NCBI GenBank assembly: GCA_019915015.1 | Contig: JAHBBC010000017.1 | Location: 868,001 to 932,000 of the forward strand | Reading direction: 5' to 3' | Length of the DNA stretch: 64,000 bases | DNA from: Auriscalpium vulgare | Lineage: Eukaryota > Basidiomycota > Agaricomycetes > Russulales > Auriscalpiaceae | Part shown: piece after piece, positions 11,795 to 22,424 of the stretch | Layout: each line of letters begins with the position of its first letter | Position numbering within the stretch: the first letter of the stretch is position 1 | Program-made: the position numbers and the translations under genes | Notes under the pieces: generated by a model | The model's input: only the letters and a program-made list of their open reading frames with translations | Told to the model about the DNA's origin: nothing | Databases searched by the model: none

Positions 11795-11885
11795 GCTGCG
11801 AGGTGTCTGTGGGGGCAGAAGTTAGCCAGAAATCCGAAAGGCGTGCGCGGAGGCGAACGTACCAACACTGGGGAGTAGTTTAGTG

Positions 11886-13671
11886 CACTATGTCCCTACA
11901 GTTGTAACAAGTGGGTGGTGTCATAGGCAGATAGGATAGTGAAGTGCAAGTATAGGGCAGTATAGTGCACTCTAGTGCATATATCAGTACTATAGTGTCC
12001 TTGGATGCACTATAGTAGTAGCATGACTGTAAGGACCATTGTATTTTTGCACCAATATAATGGGCTTTGAAAATGTTATAAATAATAGTGTAGATGCACA
12101 GGTGGAACTGCTATATAGAGGTAATTTAGCAGAATATATCTGGCTAACGGTAGAGAGCTGTAGGGCAATCACTGGCCAATGGATCCCATGGGTTTATGTA
12201 CTATAGTGAATCAATAATATATTACAGAAATGCTGGGATATATGCACCTTCTCTCCTTTCAAATGAGCCCTATAAATTCGGATAATATTACAGCATGTGG
12301 CTTAGTAGAGTGCATATGTGACCTGAATTTACCAGAATACAGGGGGTCATTTCTGAGGAGTTGTTCAGGCACACTGTATCAGATATTCATCTACTATAGT
12401 GATATTATACTCTTTAAAGCTTTCTTAATTTGTTATGGGATGACTGGACATTCATAAATCATGAAGAAAAAGGTGAGCATATGTACCACGCATGCCACTG
12501 CTGTCTGAATTTATCATAATATTTAAGACTAATGGCAAGCCGCACCAATGCATATATACTGATACACTATAGTGTTATTTAGCTTGCTTCTATCCTCAAA
12601 CTTTTTCAGCACTGAATAGCTCCTCAATACTTGGGGAAACAAATCCCTGGATATTCCAGAGCACTATTACACCATGCCCCTTCCATCCCTGAACGTTTTG
12701 TGTCCTTGCATGCAATTGGTATATAGTACCATACTTCTGATCCTTTGATACAGCCTAAATGATCCATATGTCCCTGTCGCATCTATCCAAGCATATGTGT
12801 GAACTGAAATGATTATTTATTTTTCAATGAACCATGATCCATGAAGCTTACTTGAGCACAAGCTCATCCTCTGTAAAAGAAATAGCCATTTATATTCATA
12901 TGTCTGATCATAAACTGGATCACCCTGGGACAAGGATAACTCAGACATTTGTGGCCAACCAATTAGATCACCACTATAGTGCACAAATCTATATGCCTTG
13001 GTGTGGCTCACCAATGGCTTCAGATTTTATGATAAATTCTGACAGCAGTGGCATGTGTAGTACATATGCTCACCTTTTTTGTCATGATTTATGAATGCCC
13101 AGTCATCCCATAACAAATTAAGAAAGCTTTAAAGAGTATAACATCACTATAGTAGATGAATATCTGATGCAGTGTGGACTGCACAACTCCTCAGAACAGA
13201 CCCCCTATATTCTTGTATATTCAGGTCACATATGCACTCCACTAAGCCATATGCTGTAATATTATCCGAATTTATAGAGCTCATTTGAAAGGAGAGAAGG
13301 TGCATATATCCCAGCATTTCTGTAATATATTATTGATTCACTATAGTACATAAACCCATGGGATCCATTGGCCAGTGATTGCCCTACAGCTCTCTACCGT
13401 TAAACAGATATATTCTGCTAAATTACCTCTATATAGCAGTTCCACCTGTGCATTTACACCATTATTTATAACATTTTCAAAGGCCATTATATTGGTGCAA
13501 AAATACAATGGTCCTTACAGTCATGCTACTACTATAGTGCATCCAAGGACACTATAATACTAATATATGCACTATAGTGCACTATACTGCCCTATACTGC
13601 CCTATACTTGCACTTCACTATCCTGCCTGCCTATAACACCACCCACTTGTTACAACTGTAGGGACATAGTG
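11886..13671. mobile_element. AT-rich foldback (long palindromic) element
   Basis: The outer ~690 bp on each side are inverted copies of each other: left CACTATGTCCCTACAGTTGT at 11886 pairs with the complement ending at 13671; the CCATGGGTTTATGTACTATAG block near 12187 pairs with 13340-13365; and the GAGCATATGTACCACGCATG block near 12475 pairs with 13045-13070. A poorly paired centre of about 400 bp (12575-12975) remains. No credible ORF is present. The palindrome ACTATAGT recurs about ten times. The ends start CACTATG, as in CACTA-type elements, but no clear target duplication was found. Similarity extends weakly outward on both sides, so it could instead be an inverted promoter region shared by the diverging transposase and DUF6532 genes. 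Confidence 0.75.
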
Positions 13672-13855
13672 AATAAACTAAGCCCCACAGCCCAACGTAC
13701 GCGGTCGGACTTTCGCCTTAGCGTATTTCCTCAGTGTGTCAGCCCGTGCGGCTTGTCCTCCTGCCACGTCGAACACACCCTTCCCCTTTTCTATCATCCC
13801 GCCTTAATCAGCCAGCCCAACTACCCACAGCAAGTCTCACTGCTTACCTTCTACC

Positions 13856-16687
13856 ATGGCCAACCCTCGTTGTCACGCGAAGCGAGTCGTCTCTGACAGC
13901 GACAACGATGACGAAGGTCAGCTGCCTGCACCTGCCCCTGCGCTCACACCTGCTCAGAAGGGCACGATCACTCGAGCGAGGAACAAGGCCGCGAAGGCAG
14001 CCCAGCCAAAAGCCCAGAATAAACGCAAGACGCCAACTGAGCAGCCCTCTCAGCCGGATGTGCCTCCAAAGAAAAGCAAAAAGGGGTCAGCATCAGGTAG
14101 GAGGTGTCTTGATACTGGAACGCACCTGCGACAAACTTCGTGTCCGTATAGCCAAGGCAATGACACCGCCGGACGAAGACATCATGATGGCGCCGCCTGA
14201 GGACAGCGACGTAGACGAGCGCGCGCCTGCTGGGCTGAAAGACAGTGAGTTTGCTGCGGCTACTCAACAAAATGTGTAAATATACTTACCCACATGCACT
14301 TAGGAGTGTCGGACGGCAACTACGAGCAGAGTGCCGACGAGTTCGAGGTGGGCGCGACCCAAGGCAAACCACCACGGTCGGAGTCGGATTTCTGCGATGT
14401 TCTTGAAGTCGACGAAAACTGGCAGGGTGTCGAGCTGGACGGCGATGAGGAGGAGACTGGTGGTGGAAAGAAAGCCAAAGCCATCGTCAGACAGTTTAAC
14501 CAAGGCGTACGTGTCTGATGTCGTACCTCTCTTTCCTTTGTTGATCAAAAAGAAGCAGCGCCCCGATTGGGCAGACAATGGTGATGGAGATCTGTCAGCG
14601 CAGCTCAGCGCCCGCGAGCTGGAGCTGAACACCCTCTCTGAAGCTTTCCTCGACAACGTCGGCAACCAGAACAACGACGACGTCAGACGCTCCAAATCCT
14701 CCAACGCGGCGGCTAGACACAGCTCAAGCACCGTGGATCAGGACTCTGAGCGTGCGCGGCGCCAGGCGGCGCACTCCAACAACGTCGACGAGCTGAATGA
14801 CCACCCCAGAGGAGCCTCGAAGCATGCTAGAGGAAGCGGGCGCGGCGATGCAGGAAGCGACGCTGTAGGGGCCAAGAAAAGCAAAAAGGTGCGTGGACGC
14901 TACCGCTCCTGACTGCCGTGTACTGACAACCCAGGCGGCCGCGCTGTCGCACCTTGAGGACTACAACAACGAGGTCCCTGACGATCGCCCAACCTTGAAC
15001 ACCAATGCAACTCGTCGCGACGATGCCAGCGATGCTCAGGGAAGACCCAGGGAACAGGTGCGCGGCTCTCCCGCTCGTCGCTAATCACCACGGCGTACTG
15101 ACTGACAGGAACCCTTGATCGAACATCCACCGTATTCCATACGCGCAATATCTACACAGTACACGCAGCACTTGCAGCACACGCAGCACACGCAGGATGC
15201 TCGGCGCGCCCCCGACCGGCTGCCTAGCCCGCGTGATCGCCGCAAGGTAAGTGTTTCTGCGCCACGGGATCCTTGTCGCTCACTGCGACTCACCGTACCA
15301 CGACGGAATTAGGAAGCCTCGCGGGAAGATGATCACGGGGTAGAACATGTGGAACAAAGTCAGAGGGTGAGCACCATGCCGTCTTCGCCCTTGAAAGCAA
15401 CACTTACAAGCGGCGGTATGCACAGACTGGTCGTACACATCCCGGGGCGAGCCCTGACTACGGCAGCAACAATCGCGGCACCCATCAAAGCCAGGATGGC
15501 CAGCGCGCGCGTCAACATGCGTATTGCGAGCCGGCGGAGAGCGACGACGAGTGGCCGGTCTCAACAAACGCTATCCCCCCGCCCAAGGGAGGGCGCATGA
15601 CCATCGGCGACCAGCCGCTCGACGTTCAGGCCGTCATCAGGGAGGCTTGCGCAAAGGAGATGCCCGCCGCCATCTGTTTCAAGAACGCATTCCCGTTGTC
15701 TGACCGTCGCGAGGCGCTCCTCCTCAACGTTCTCATCAATTCCGCCAAGAAGCTCAAGAAGAAGAACATTGTATCTCGCCTGGAGAAGGACCCCGCATAC
15801 GTCACGCTCATGTGCCAGGTGGTACGTCCGACCGCACACTGCTCACGCTTTGCATTGACTGACACGACGCGCCGATGCGAGCCTGAATGGCGCATCTCTA
15901 ACTACCGCTTGAAGTTCAAGGAAGCCGCGGAACACATCGTGCAGGACAGATACCAGCTTGACACCATCGACAGCAAGAGATACGTCAAGATCATGAAGAG
16001 GGTTCTGAGGCCCAAGTCCCGACTGTACATATTCCCTGGGGAACTACCGGTGCGTCTGCCTGTCCTCCCGACGGACACGCTGTTAACCGTTGTCAGAATA
16101 TGGTGTTCCAGAAGGGCGGCCCGTTCTGCCACCGGGCGGTGATTGATGTCATCCGACAGGCGGTATTCGGCCCCAAAGCATCCCCCCGCTTTCCTCGCGC
16201 GATGTACGTGGCACTTGCTCGTAACAAGAAGCAGCGGCCCGAACTTCCTCGGCCCATGGTGGCGCTGGCGTGTGCGGCGGTAAGTACTCTACCAGAGCGC
16301 GACTCAGGCGTCGGATGTATGCTGATCGTGCCCAGATTGACGCCGGCCTTTGCGCATACCAGCTGAGCCCGACGGTATCCTCCAAAAATGACTTCAAGGC
16401 CGATGTCTACACGAAGGTTTACGACGAGCACATGGCGCGACTTCGTCGTCTCGAAAGAAAGCATCCCGAGGCGTACCACAACCTGATGGCTGACCTTTAT
16501 GCCTTTGCGTCGTAAGCTCTGTCGTCCCCCCTTCCCCACATAACTAATCAGTCGCACTGACAACAGGGGTAATGACAAGAGTGACAATGGCGAAGCTCCT
16601 ATCGACGGCAATAACGACGGCCATGAGTCTGAGAGCGACTCGGAGGTTGATGATGAAGATTTCTGCCACGCTTTTGAGGCAGAGTAA
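13856..16687 (+). CDS. DUF6532-like protein (Element I)
   Basis: Multi-exon plus-strand gene starting MANPRCHAKRVV and ending HAFEAE. The first half is charged and low-complexity with repeated nuclear-type basic clusters (PPKKSKKGS, KAIVRQ, AKKSKK). The second half carries segments I associate with DUF6532, a domain common in Agaricomycetes and often near transposons: RISNYRLKFKEAAEHIV, YIFPG, PFCHRAVIDVIRQAVFG, RPELPRPMVALACAA and VYDEHMARLRRLERKHPEAYHNL. Short introns separate these blocks (for example 14097-14151 and others near 14231-14303, 14889-14932 and 16280-16333). Function is unknown. It is the last gene inside the right end of Element I; a paralogue sits in the same relative place in Element II (47851-49848). 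Confidence 0.65.
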
Positions 16688-16874
16688 ATTGCCCGTGCTT
16701 ATCCTTCTTCAACAGATATACGTGATAATTCTTCTCTTCTGCTCTCTGCTGGCCATTCAACTGAGCCTACTTTGGATTTTGACTGCTCATACTACCCATA
16801 TCCTATTCCTATCAGTAGTACTGGTTGACACTACGTCCTAATAATATCTTGTTATGTGCTTGCCTTTGATCATA

Positions 16875-17003
16875 TTGAGAGTCGATACACTGTTTGATGA
16901 GAGCTGATATATGCCTGATGAGAGCTTATACTCTGCCTGATGAGAGCTTATACACTGCTGGCTGAGAGCCTATACATTGCTGGATGAGAGCTTATATGAT
17001 CAA
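16875..17003. repeat. Six ~22-bp tandem repeats (subterminal, Element I)
   Basis: Consensus GATGAGAGCTTATACACTGC; units begin near 16875, 16895, 16916, 16938, 16960 and 16982. Their position 240-370 bp inside the right terminus suits subterminal transposase-binding repeats. The AT-rich remainder of 16688-17210 has no gene. Confidence 0.75.
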
Positions 17004-17210
17004 TGATTCTGACTTACTAAGATGAGCGAAAACACTTGCAAATGGTCTGTACAGACCTTAACAAGATCTTACTAGTATGACTATAGCAATACTATGAGTC
17101 CCTTACCATGTTTCTTGTGAGACCTTATAGGTCCTTCATAAACGGTGGTTAACCTTAGCTAACCCTTAGCCACATAAGAGCTTATCAGATCTGAGCAAGT
17201 GCCTGTCAGA

Positions 17211-17240
17211 TCATATAAGGATGGAGGGGGTTTGCAGATG
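17211..17240 (-). repeat. Element I right terminal inverted repeat
   Basis: Reverse complement begins CATCTGCAAACCCCC and pairs with the left end at 2747. It is followed outward by AT, the proposed 2-bp target duplication. Confidence 0.7.
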
Positions 17241-17447
17241 ATACGGCGCGGGTGTGCCATCGGTTTTGATTGATCATTTTTGTAGCTGCAATGGAGAGCC
17301 TCCGCTGTGCTGAGTGCGGTGGTCTTTCGCTCAGTGTTTGTTGACACAGATATCATACAAAGCCAAATGAAGTACGCCCTCTGCTTTATAGAACTGTTAT
17401 AAGCTTGGCAGAGGTTGCATCAGCAAAATCAAAATATTTTTATGTAG

Positions 17448-17721
17448 CATTATAATCGATTATAATGTCCATAATCCGATGTTTTGCTGAAATGCGCTAA
17501 AATCCGGGAGGGGGCATTATAACCGATTATCACAAAGCTCTTTTGGTTGTGATTCGGCCGCCCTGGTTATGAAACGGCGCTTCTGTTCATAATTCTGCGC
17601 TCATATTATAGGGGATCCGGCCGAAATCATAATCCTTTATCACACAGTGAGGATGATCATAATCATATCATATTGAGGGCGCCGTCCACGAGCAGTACAA
17701 TTATCACAACTGATTATAATG
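17448..17721. mobile_element. Possible MITE
   Basis: Starts CATTATAATCGATTATAATG and ends with the inverse GATTATAATG, giving a 10-bp terminal inverted repeat. The first 20 bp also form a palindrome. Further CATTATAACCGATTAT and GTTATGA/TCATAA motifs lie inside. There is no ORF and no unambiguous target duplication (a TA on both sides is compatible). Confidence 0.4.
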
Positions 17722-18189
17722 TACGGGTGGACAAGCGCGAGAGCATAGAATACAGCAGGATAATATTGAGGGTACGGCAATACAGAGCTAAGTATCAGTA
17801 CAAACTACAACGGAGTCTCGTGAAAAGGCGGTGCATATATGCGCACGGAGAGTCGCAGAGGATGGGTGGTAGGAGTCGACGAACGTCGGAGACACTGGAA
17901 CAGATGTTAGGCACTGGAAAGAGTGAGTGGCGAGTGGCGAACGTACCTCATAAGCTTATCGGAGTCGTCGCGAGCGTGGGATTGTATATGTGCTGTCAGC
18001 TGAGAGTGGAAAGTCGAGGTGGAGGCATCACACACCTAGGGAGCCGACCCTGGTTCAACTAACTACCACGAGCAGCCGAGACACTGCTGAGAAGCCGACG
18101 TCAGCATCGCCAAAGAATTGCGTGCATATATGCGCTTACCTAGACGTCTGGGGCTTCCATGCAGAGTACTAGTGATTGGAGCTGGAATT

Positions 18190-18335
18190 GTCGTCAGTCG
18201 TACGCGAGATTGTGAGTGTGCGAGGGGACTTGCCTGCAGAGCTTAGCAGTCGAAGAGAGACCCGGTCGTCAGTTGCACGCGAGATTGTGAGTGTGAGGGG
18301 ACTCGCCTGCAGAGCTTAACAATCAAAGATATACC
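18190..18335. repeat. Two ~77-bp tandem repeats
   Basis: GTCGTCAGTCGTACGCGAG at about 18190 recurs with few changes at about 18267, and both units continue GATTGTGAGTGTG...CTGCAGAGCTTA. No coding signal. Confidence 0.8.
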
Positions 18336-18599
18336 AGCTGCAGACATGAGATCAGGCAGCGTCAGCGCGGGCAGATGAGTCCTTGCGGGATGAGGGAGGG
18401 AGGGAAAGGGCATTGAGACAGTGAATGCGCTCCACGGTCTTATGTATACGTGAGGGGCGGAGTTTGAAAGCGCGATGTGACGCGTCTTGCCCTTCACATC
18501 GCCCAAGTCCTACTTCGCACGCCCCTACACCCGCGTCCCACCCAAATTGTCCCTCACGCCTGCCAAACAGGCTGCCGACGCTTTACTCGCTCCGCCGCT

Positions 18600-20220
18600 C
18601 GGTTTTCCTTTCCCCCTTGCAACTTCCTCTCCCGGAAGAAAATAGCAGCAACTCACACTGGGCCATCCGAAATCGGAAAAGCTCGACCCAGTCGCAGGAA
18701 CGATCGCAAAGACTTGACGACAAGGTGTGTCTCGCGACGACGATGTCGCTCTTGTGACTGATTGTCGCGTCTTGTAGCCATAACAGCACGGTCTCACGCA
18801 AGTCCTCAGCCTTCTGTTGCAACAATCTCGTCCGCGACTCGAAGTCCGGCGCTGGTTGGAAGTCGCCAAGCTCTGACGTGCGCATTCCGCGCCGCCGTCG
18901 CGTCCACAATGCGCCGAGCAACGCAATGAGGTGTGTTCAAGGCTTGAGATCCGTGCGTCAACACTCTGCTAACATTTGTGCAGCGCTCTCTCAGAACCAG
19001 CCAATTAACTGACGCTGTCGAGCGTCCGCGGATGCAACATTGTCATCGCCTTACTGTACCCCCGCCAACTGCGCCGAATAGAGGCGCCTCAGGCTGTGCG
19101 AGACAAGGAGCTGTCCAGCCCTGGCCTCGCGCTTGCCGCTACGACACCGCATCAAGACGGCGCGTCCCGTTCTTCCGCACTTTTGCTCGACCACGGCTAG
19201 CGCAAGTGTGCAGGAGGCCGCGCAGAGCAAATTGCACCAGCGAGGGCAGCATCCCCGCGCGAGTCAGCTCAGCGTGGCTTCGCGCTTGAGCTGCCGACAC
19301 TGGGCACGACAAGGTGCGTAATGCAGCGCGCGCTACGCATCCTCGGCGATCCGCTGACACTTACACCTGTGCAGCGCTACTTTGCTGCCGCCACCCCCGT
19401 TTCCAGTGTTCTGAGACAGACGTTCTGCTCATGGAGTTCGGCGCCGACCTGGAGATACCAGACGCGGACGGGACAAAGCTCTCTAGCAGATACATGTCGA
19501 GCGGGCCGCAGATCGCTGCTGCGGTGCGCAAATGGCTGCGCGCGGGGGCGGGCGAGAGGGCCCCGCACGAGAGCATGGCATGCGCCGCGTGCGGCAAGAC
19601 CCAGGGCTCGCTCAAGCAGTGCGGTGCCTGCCATTCCGTGCTTTACTGCATGGCCGCCTGCCAAAGTACATCCCACCTACCCTTTCAATATAAGCGCGAC
19701 GACTCATAAGTGCGATAGAAAGACACCGGAGGAAGCACAAACCGTCCTGCCAGTCCTTCTCGACAAAGAATATTGTGGCCATCAAGCCCATGCACATCGA
19801 CAGCGCGAGCATCGTGCCCTCTGCTCTTGTCATCCGCGCGTTCACTGGCTGGCGCGAGCCGCCCTCCGAGAGCGAGACGCGCGGTCAGCGCGGGCAGCCA
19901 AAGCGATACCCGAAGAGCCTGGCGAAGAAGGTACAGGTGCCCGATGGCACGGGCGACCTGCTGATATTCAGCAAGAAGCGCGAGTTCGTGTGCTACGTCA
20001 CACACGAGAGCGGCGCGGCGGCGTATGACTGTGTCGCGGCCGAACAGGGCTATCGCAGGCACGCAGCCGTTCTGCGCGCGTCCAGCACAAATCCGCCACG
20101 GCCACGCTGTGTCCAGCGTTCACAGAGATCACACGGCCCTTGCAGTCACGCAGCTGCCCGTGGTTCCCCTGCGAGCGTCCAACGCGAGTCGTGGCCGCCA
20201 TGCCCGCGTGCAGGATAGAA
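18600..20220 (+). pseudogene. Ankyrin-repeat / MYND zinc-finger gene remnant
   Basis: The clearest part is 19400-19660 (frame ending at 19709), reading LLMEFGADLEIPDADGTKLS (ankyrin-like) and RKWLRAGAGERAPHES, then a MYND-type zinc finger start CAACGKTQGSLKQCGACHSVLYCMAAC. The finger's final part is missing: after MAAC the frame diverges and stops at 19709. A further fragment at 19775-20030 (VPDGTGDLLIFSKKREFVCYVTHES) resembles the C-terminal region of the same basidiomycete family but lies in another frame. Upstream fragments near 19110-19270 (ALLLDHG) may be further ankyrin units. The scatter across frames indicates a broken gene. Confidence 0.6.
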
Positions 20221-20229
20221 ACAGCCACC

Positions 20230-22005
20230 TTGCATGTGTCGGGTGATCGGACCGACCGTGCATCAAAATGGATAGCAATTGTTGAGTACGTTTCTCATGC
20301 TCCTCGCGTGCGGCCAGACTGGCCTGATATATTTTCTAGGACAGTCTTGTGATAGCAGCTTGCCTCATCACAGGAAACAGGAGCAGATCGTGCTGCACAG
20401 TACGCTCACCACAGCCGTCGCAGCACTCCTTGGGTCAAGTCGTGGACCGTGAATCCAATGCATAGCTTGCCAGTGAGCTTTTCTTCCTTGTCATGCCTGG
20501 ATCAAAAGCTCATGGCGTGCTGCTTTCAGGTACAAATTCGCCCTGCACTCGATGCAGCGTCTCGCAGCCCGCTGTGCAGATTATGCCGGCCGCGGCGCTG
20601 CAGTGGGTCGGCCGCCGTGGCCATCTGCCAACTTTAGGTGCTGTCGCTGCGTGGCAGGGATCGCTCAACGGTACGCCTCGCACCTCTTTACTATTGTGTG
20701 TGCTAAGCTGACGGATTGCGCCGTAGATGAGTGACCAGACCGCTCTCGCAGGCACGCAGGCGTCCATGGATGCCCTACTACCACGCGTCTACGTTCCGCC
20801 GCCACACCACCTGGACGAGGAGTCCGAGTGGACGGCGTCCCCAGGTGACATCACTGAAGTGATTGGCAATGCATGTGCGAGCAGCACAGTTGTCCTTATG
20901 CTGCTTGTTGAGTCCTGACGAGGTCTACCAGTCGAACCAGGCTGTACTGGCGCGATGCGCGCCCGTTCATCTCCTTCATGTAGCTCCTTACACTCTGTAT
21001 CCAAGGGATTCACCGGCGATGGCGGCTACTTTGAGGCCACGAACGTCGGCGACGCGGCAAGTCGGCCTCATGTACAAGACGGTCTCCGTCGGGCGCTTGT
21101 GGGTCCAGATCGGCATCGACTGCATGGTGTGACCGCCCAAGTCCGGCTACAGGAGCTACCCGCTCTAACAGAAGGAGACGGAGGGGATGCACCATCACAG
21201 GCACACATCCGTTCTGTGTGCATCGAGCGAGGCCCCACCGCTCACGCCGTATTCTGATATATTGCAGCTCCGCAGTCGTCCGTGCGCCCTGCGCACATCT
21301 CACGCAACTCGGACGCCGCCATGCTCACGTCCATGATGGGAGCAACAGCCGCATTGAGCATCTCGGGCTCAGTGAAGACGGAATGGATAGACCTTGTGGT
21401 AGAATTGGTGAGTCATCTACATTTTCTGAATCCGACAATGAGCTTACTTTGCGGGTGCCGAGCAGACCGCGCTGCAAAAGTATGGCGGGACCGTTTCCCT
21501 TGGCTTCCATGCCGGCATCTTTGCATCCAGGCACCAGACTGTCACAGCCCCCCAACTCCTGACTGCGGCGCCCGCCGGCCCCCCAGCTCCACATCCTGAT
21601 CATGAACCACGCCGCGCATGTGAATCTCACCACAGTCCCTAATTGAGGGGTCCGCACGGTCCTCAGAGTCCTCCCGCACCATGCCTGGCGATCAGTGATG
21701 CGCACAATGGTCGCGGCGCTGTATTCAATCTTGCGTCGGAAGGCGCAACGGACTGATGCTGTCGTTGCTCGGGGTTCCTTTTTAATGCACGGTACGTCTT
21801 GCTTCGCCTTGATAGTCAATTTATGTGCGCTAGACTGACAGAGTGCGCGTGTTCTTCTAGGCATAACCGTTGGCGACATCGAGATCGAGCTGTGTTGAAA
21901 GATGTATTGACAATGTAGAAGATCCTTTGAAGTAGCTTCAAAAGGTATATATGTATGTGTTGCCATATGAGTTACCATATATGGGCATAGGAATGGCCAC
22001 CCGGG
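20230..22005. other. No recognised gene; probable decayed coding DNA
   Basis: Many overlapping short frames; the longest (minus 21325-21978) shows no domain, and plus-strand frames in the same place look equally plausible. Acceptor- and donor-like sites are present, but no continuous protein can be assembled. Confidence 0.4.
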
Positions 22006-22070
22006 TGTTTACGGCCATCCAGGTGTCGCACTTGTGAAAGTGCGACACCTGGATGGCCGTAAATACCCGA
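22006..22070. repeat. Near-perfect snapback hairpin next to the Gypsy-1 LTR
   Basis: A 32-bp arm beginning CGGGTGTTTACGGCCATCC pairs with the arm ending GGATGGCCGTAAATACCCG around a 4-nt loop, with one mismatch. It abuts the TG of the LTR. Confidence 0.85.
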
Positions 22071-22372
22071 TGTAAGGTAGACGGTCATCGCACAAGTGCG
22101 ATGACCTCCGAACGTTGAACACACGAGCTGGCGCTGACGCCTGTAAAGCTCGGGCCGGGGGAGATGGACCGGTTGATCCGCATCGCGGATCAACCACGGA
22201 TCAGTGTCACGTGGATGGCAGTAGTTAGGGCTCGCTCGTCGTCGACGAGCGGGCAGCACTCCTTTGTATATTACATCCACTCACGCCTTCGTGAATCCAT
22301 CCCCTCACGTCTCTATACGTGGATTCGATTCATTACGCGTGAGCCGTAAGCTACAAGGGTGTTCTCATTACA
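22071..22372 (+). repeat. Gypsy-1 5' LTR
   Basis: Begins TGTAAGGTAG and ends TCATTACA, followed by the same CTTTTTTGAA leader as the Gypsy-2 LTR. Length 302 bp versus 298 bp. It contains several perfect hairpins, e.g. GGTCATCGCAC/GTGCGATGACC, GGTTGATCCGC/GCGGATCAACC and GCTCGTCGTCGACGAGC. Confidence 0.7.
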
Positions 22373-22424
22373 CTTTTTTGAATCCCACACGGATACAAAA
22401 CAGCGAATATAGAGACCCCCGAGC

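Larger units (their letters stand above)
2747..17240. mobile_element. Element I: Plavaka-type cargo DNA transposon
   Basis: A 14.5-kb unit bounded by inverted repeats: CATCTGGAAACCCCTCC at 2747 and, on the opposite strand, CATCTGCAAACCCCCTCC ending at 17240. The dinucleotide AT flanks both ends (2745-2746, 17241-17242), and the rebuilt empty target would be the palindrome CGTATACG. Inside are a 2OG-Fe(II) dioxygenase, two small related genes (S1, S2), a proline-rich gene, a Plavaka (CACTA/EnSpm-related) transposase and a DUF6532 gene. A foldback repeat at 11886-13671 separates the last two, and 22-bp direct repeats lie inside the right end. Plavaka transposases and their frequent company of TET/JBP dioxygenases in basidiomycetes are established knowledge; the boundaries are my inference from the repeats. 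Confidence 0.7.
17241..18470. other. Non-coding region with small repeats
   Basis: No gene supported. It holds a possible MITE (17448-17721) and a tandem duplication at 18190-18335. The 17730-18180 stretch is unassigned. Confidence 0.5.

Noticed and set aside
11886..13671. The foldback as the true end region of a CACTA element covering the transposase gene.
   Set aside because: Its CACTATG ends face outward on both sides of the palindrome itself, and the transposase lies outside it; Element I has its own ends at 2747 and 17240.
21325..21978. Minus-strand 217-codon open frame.
   Set aside because: No domain, biased toward repeats of basic residues, and competing plus-strand frames; likely chance in a decayed region.
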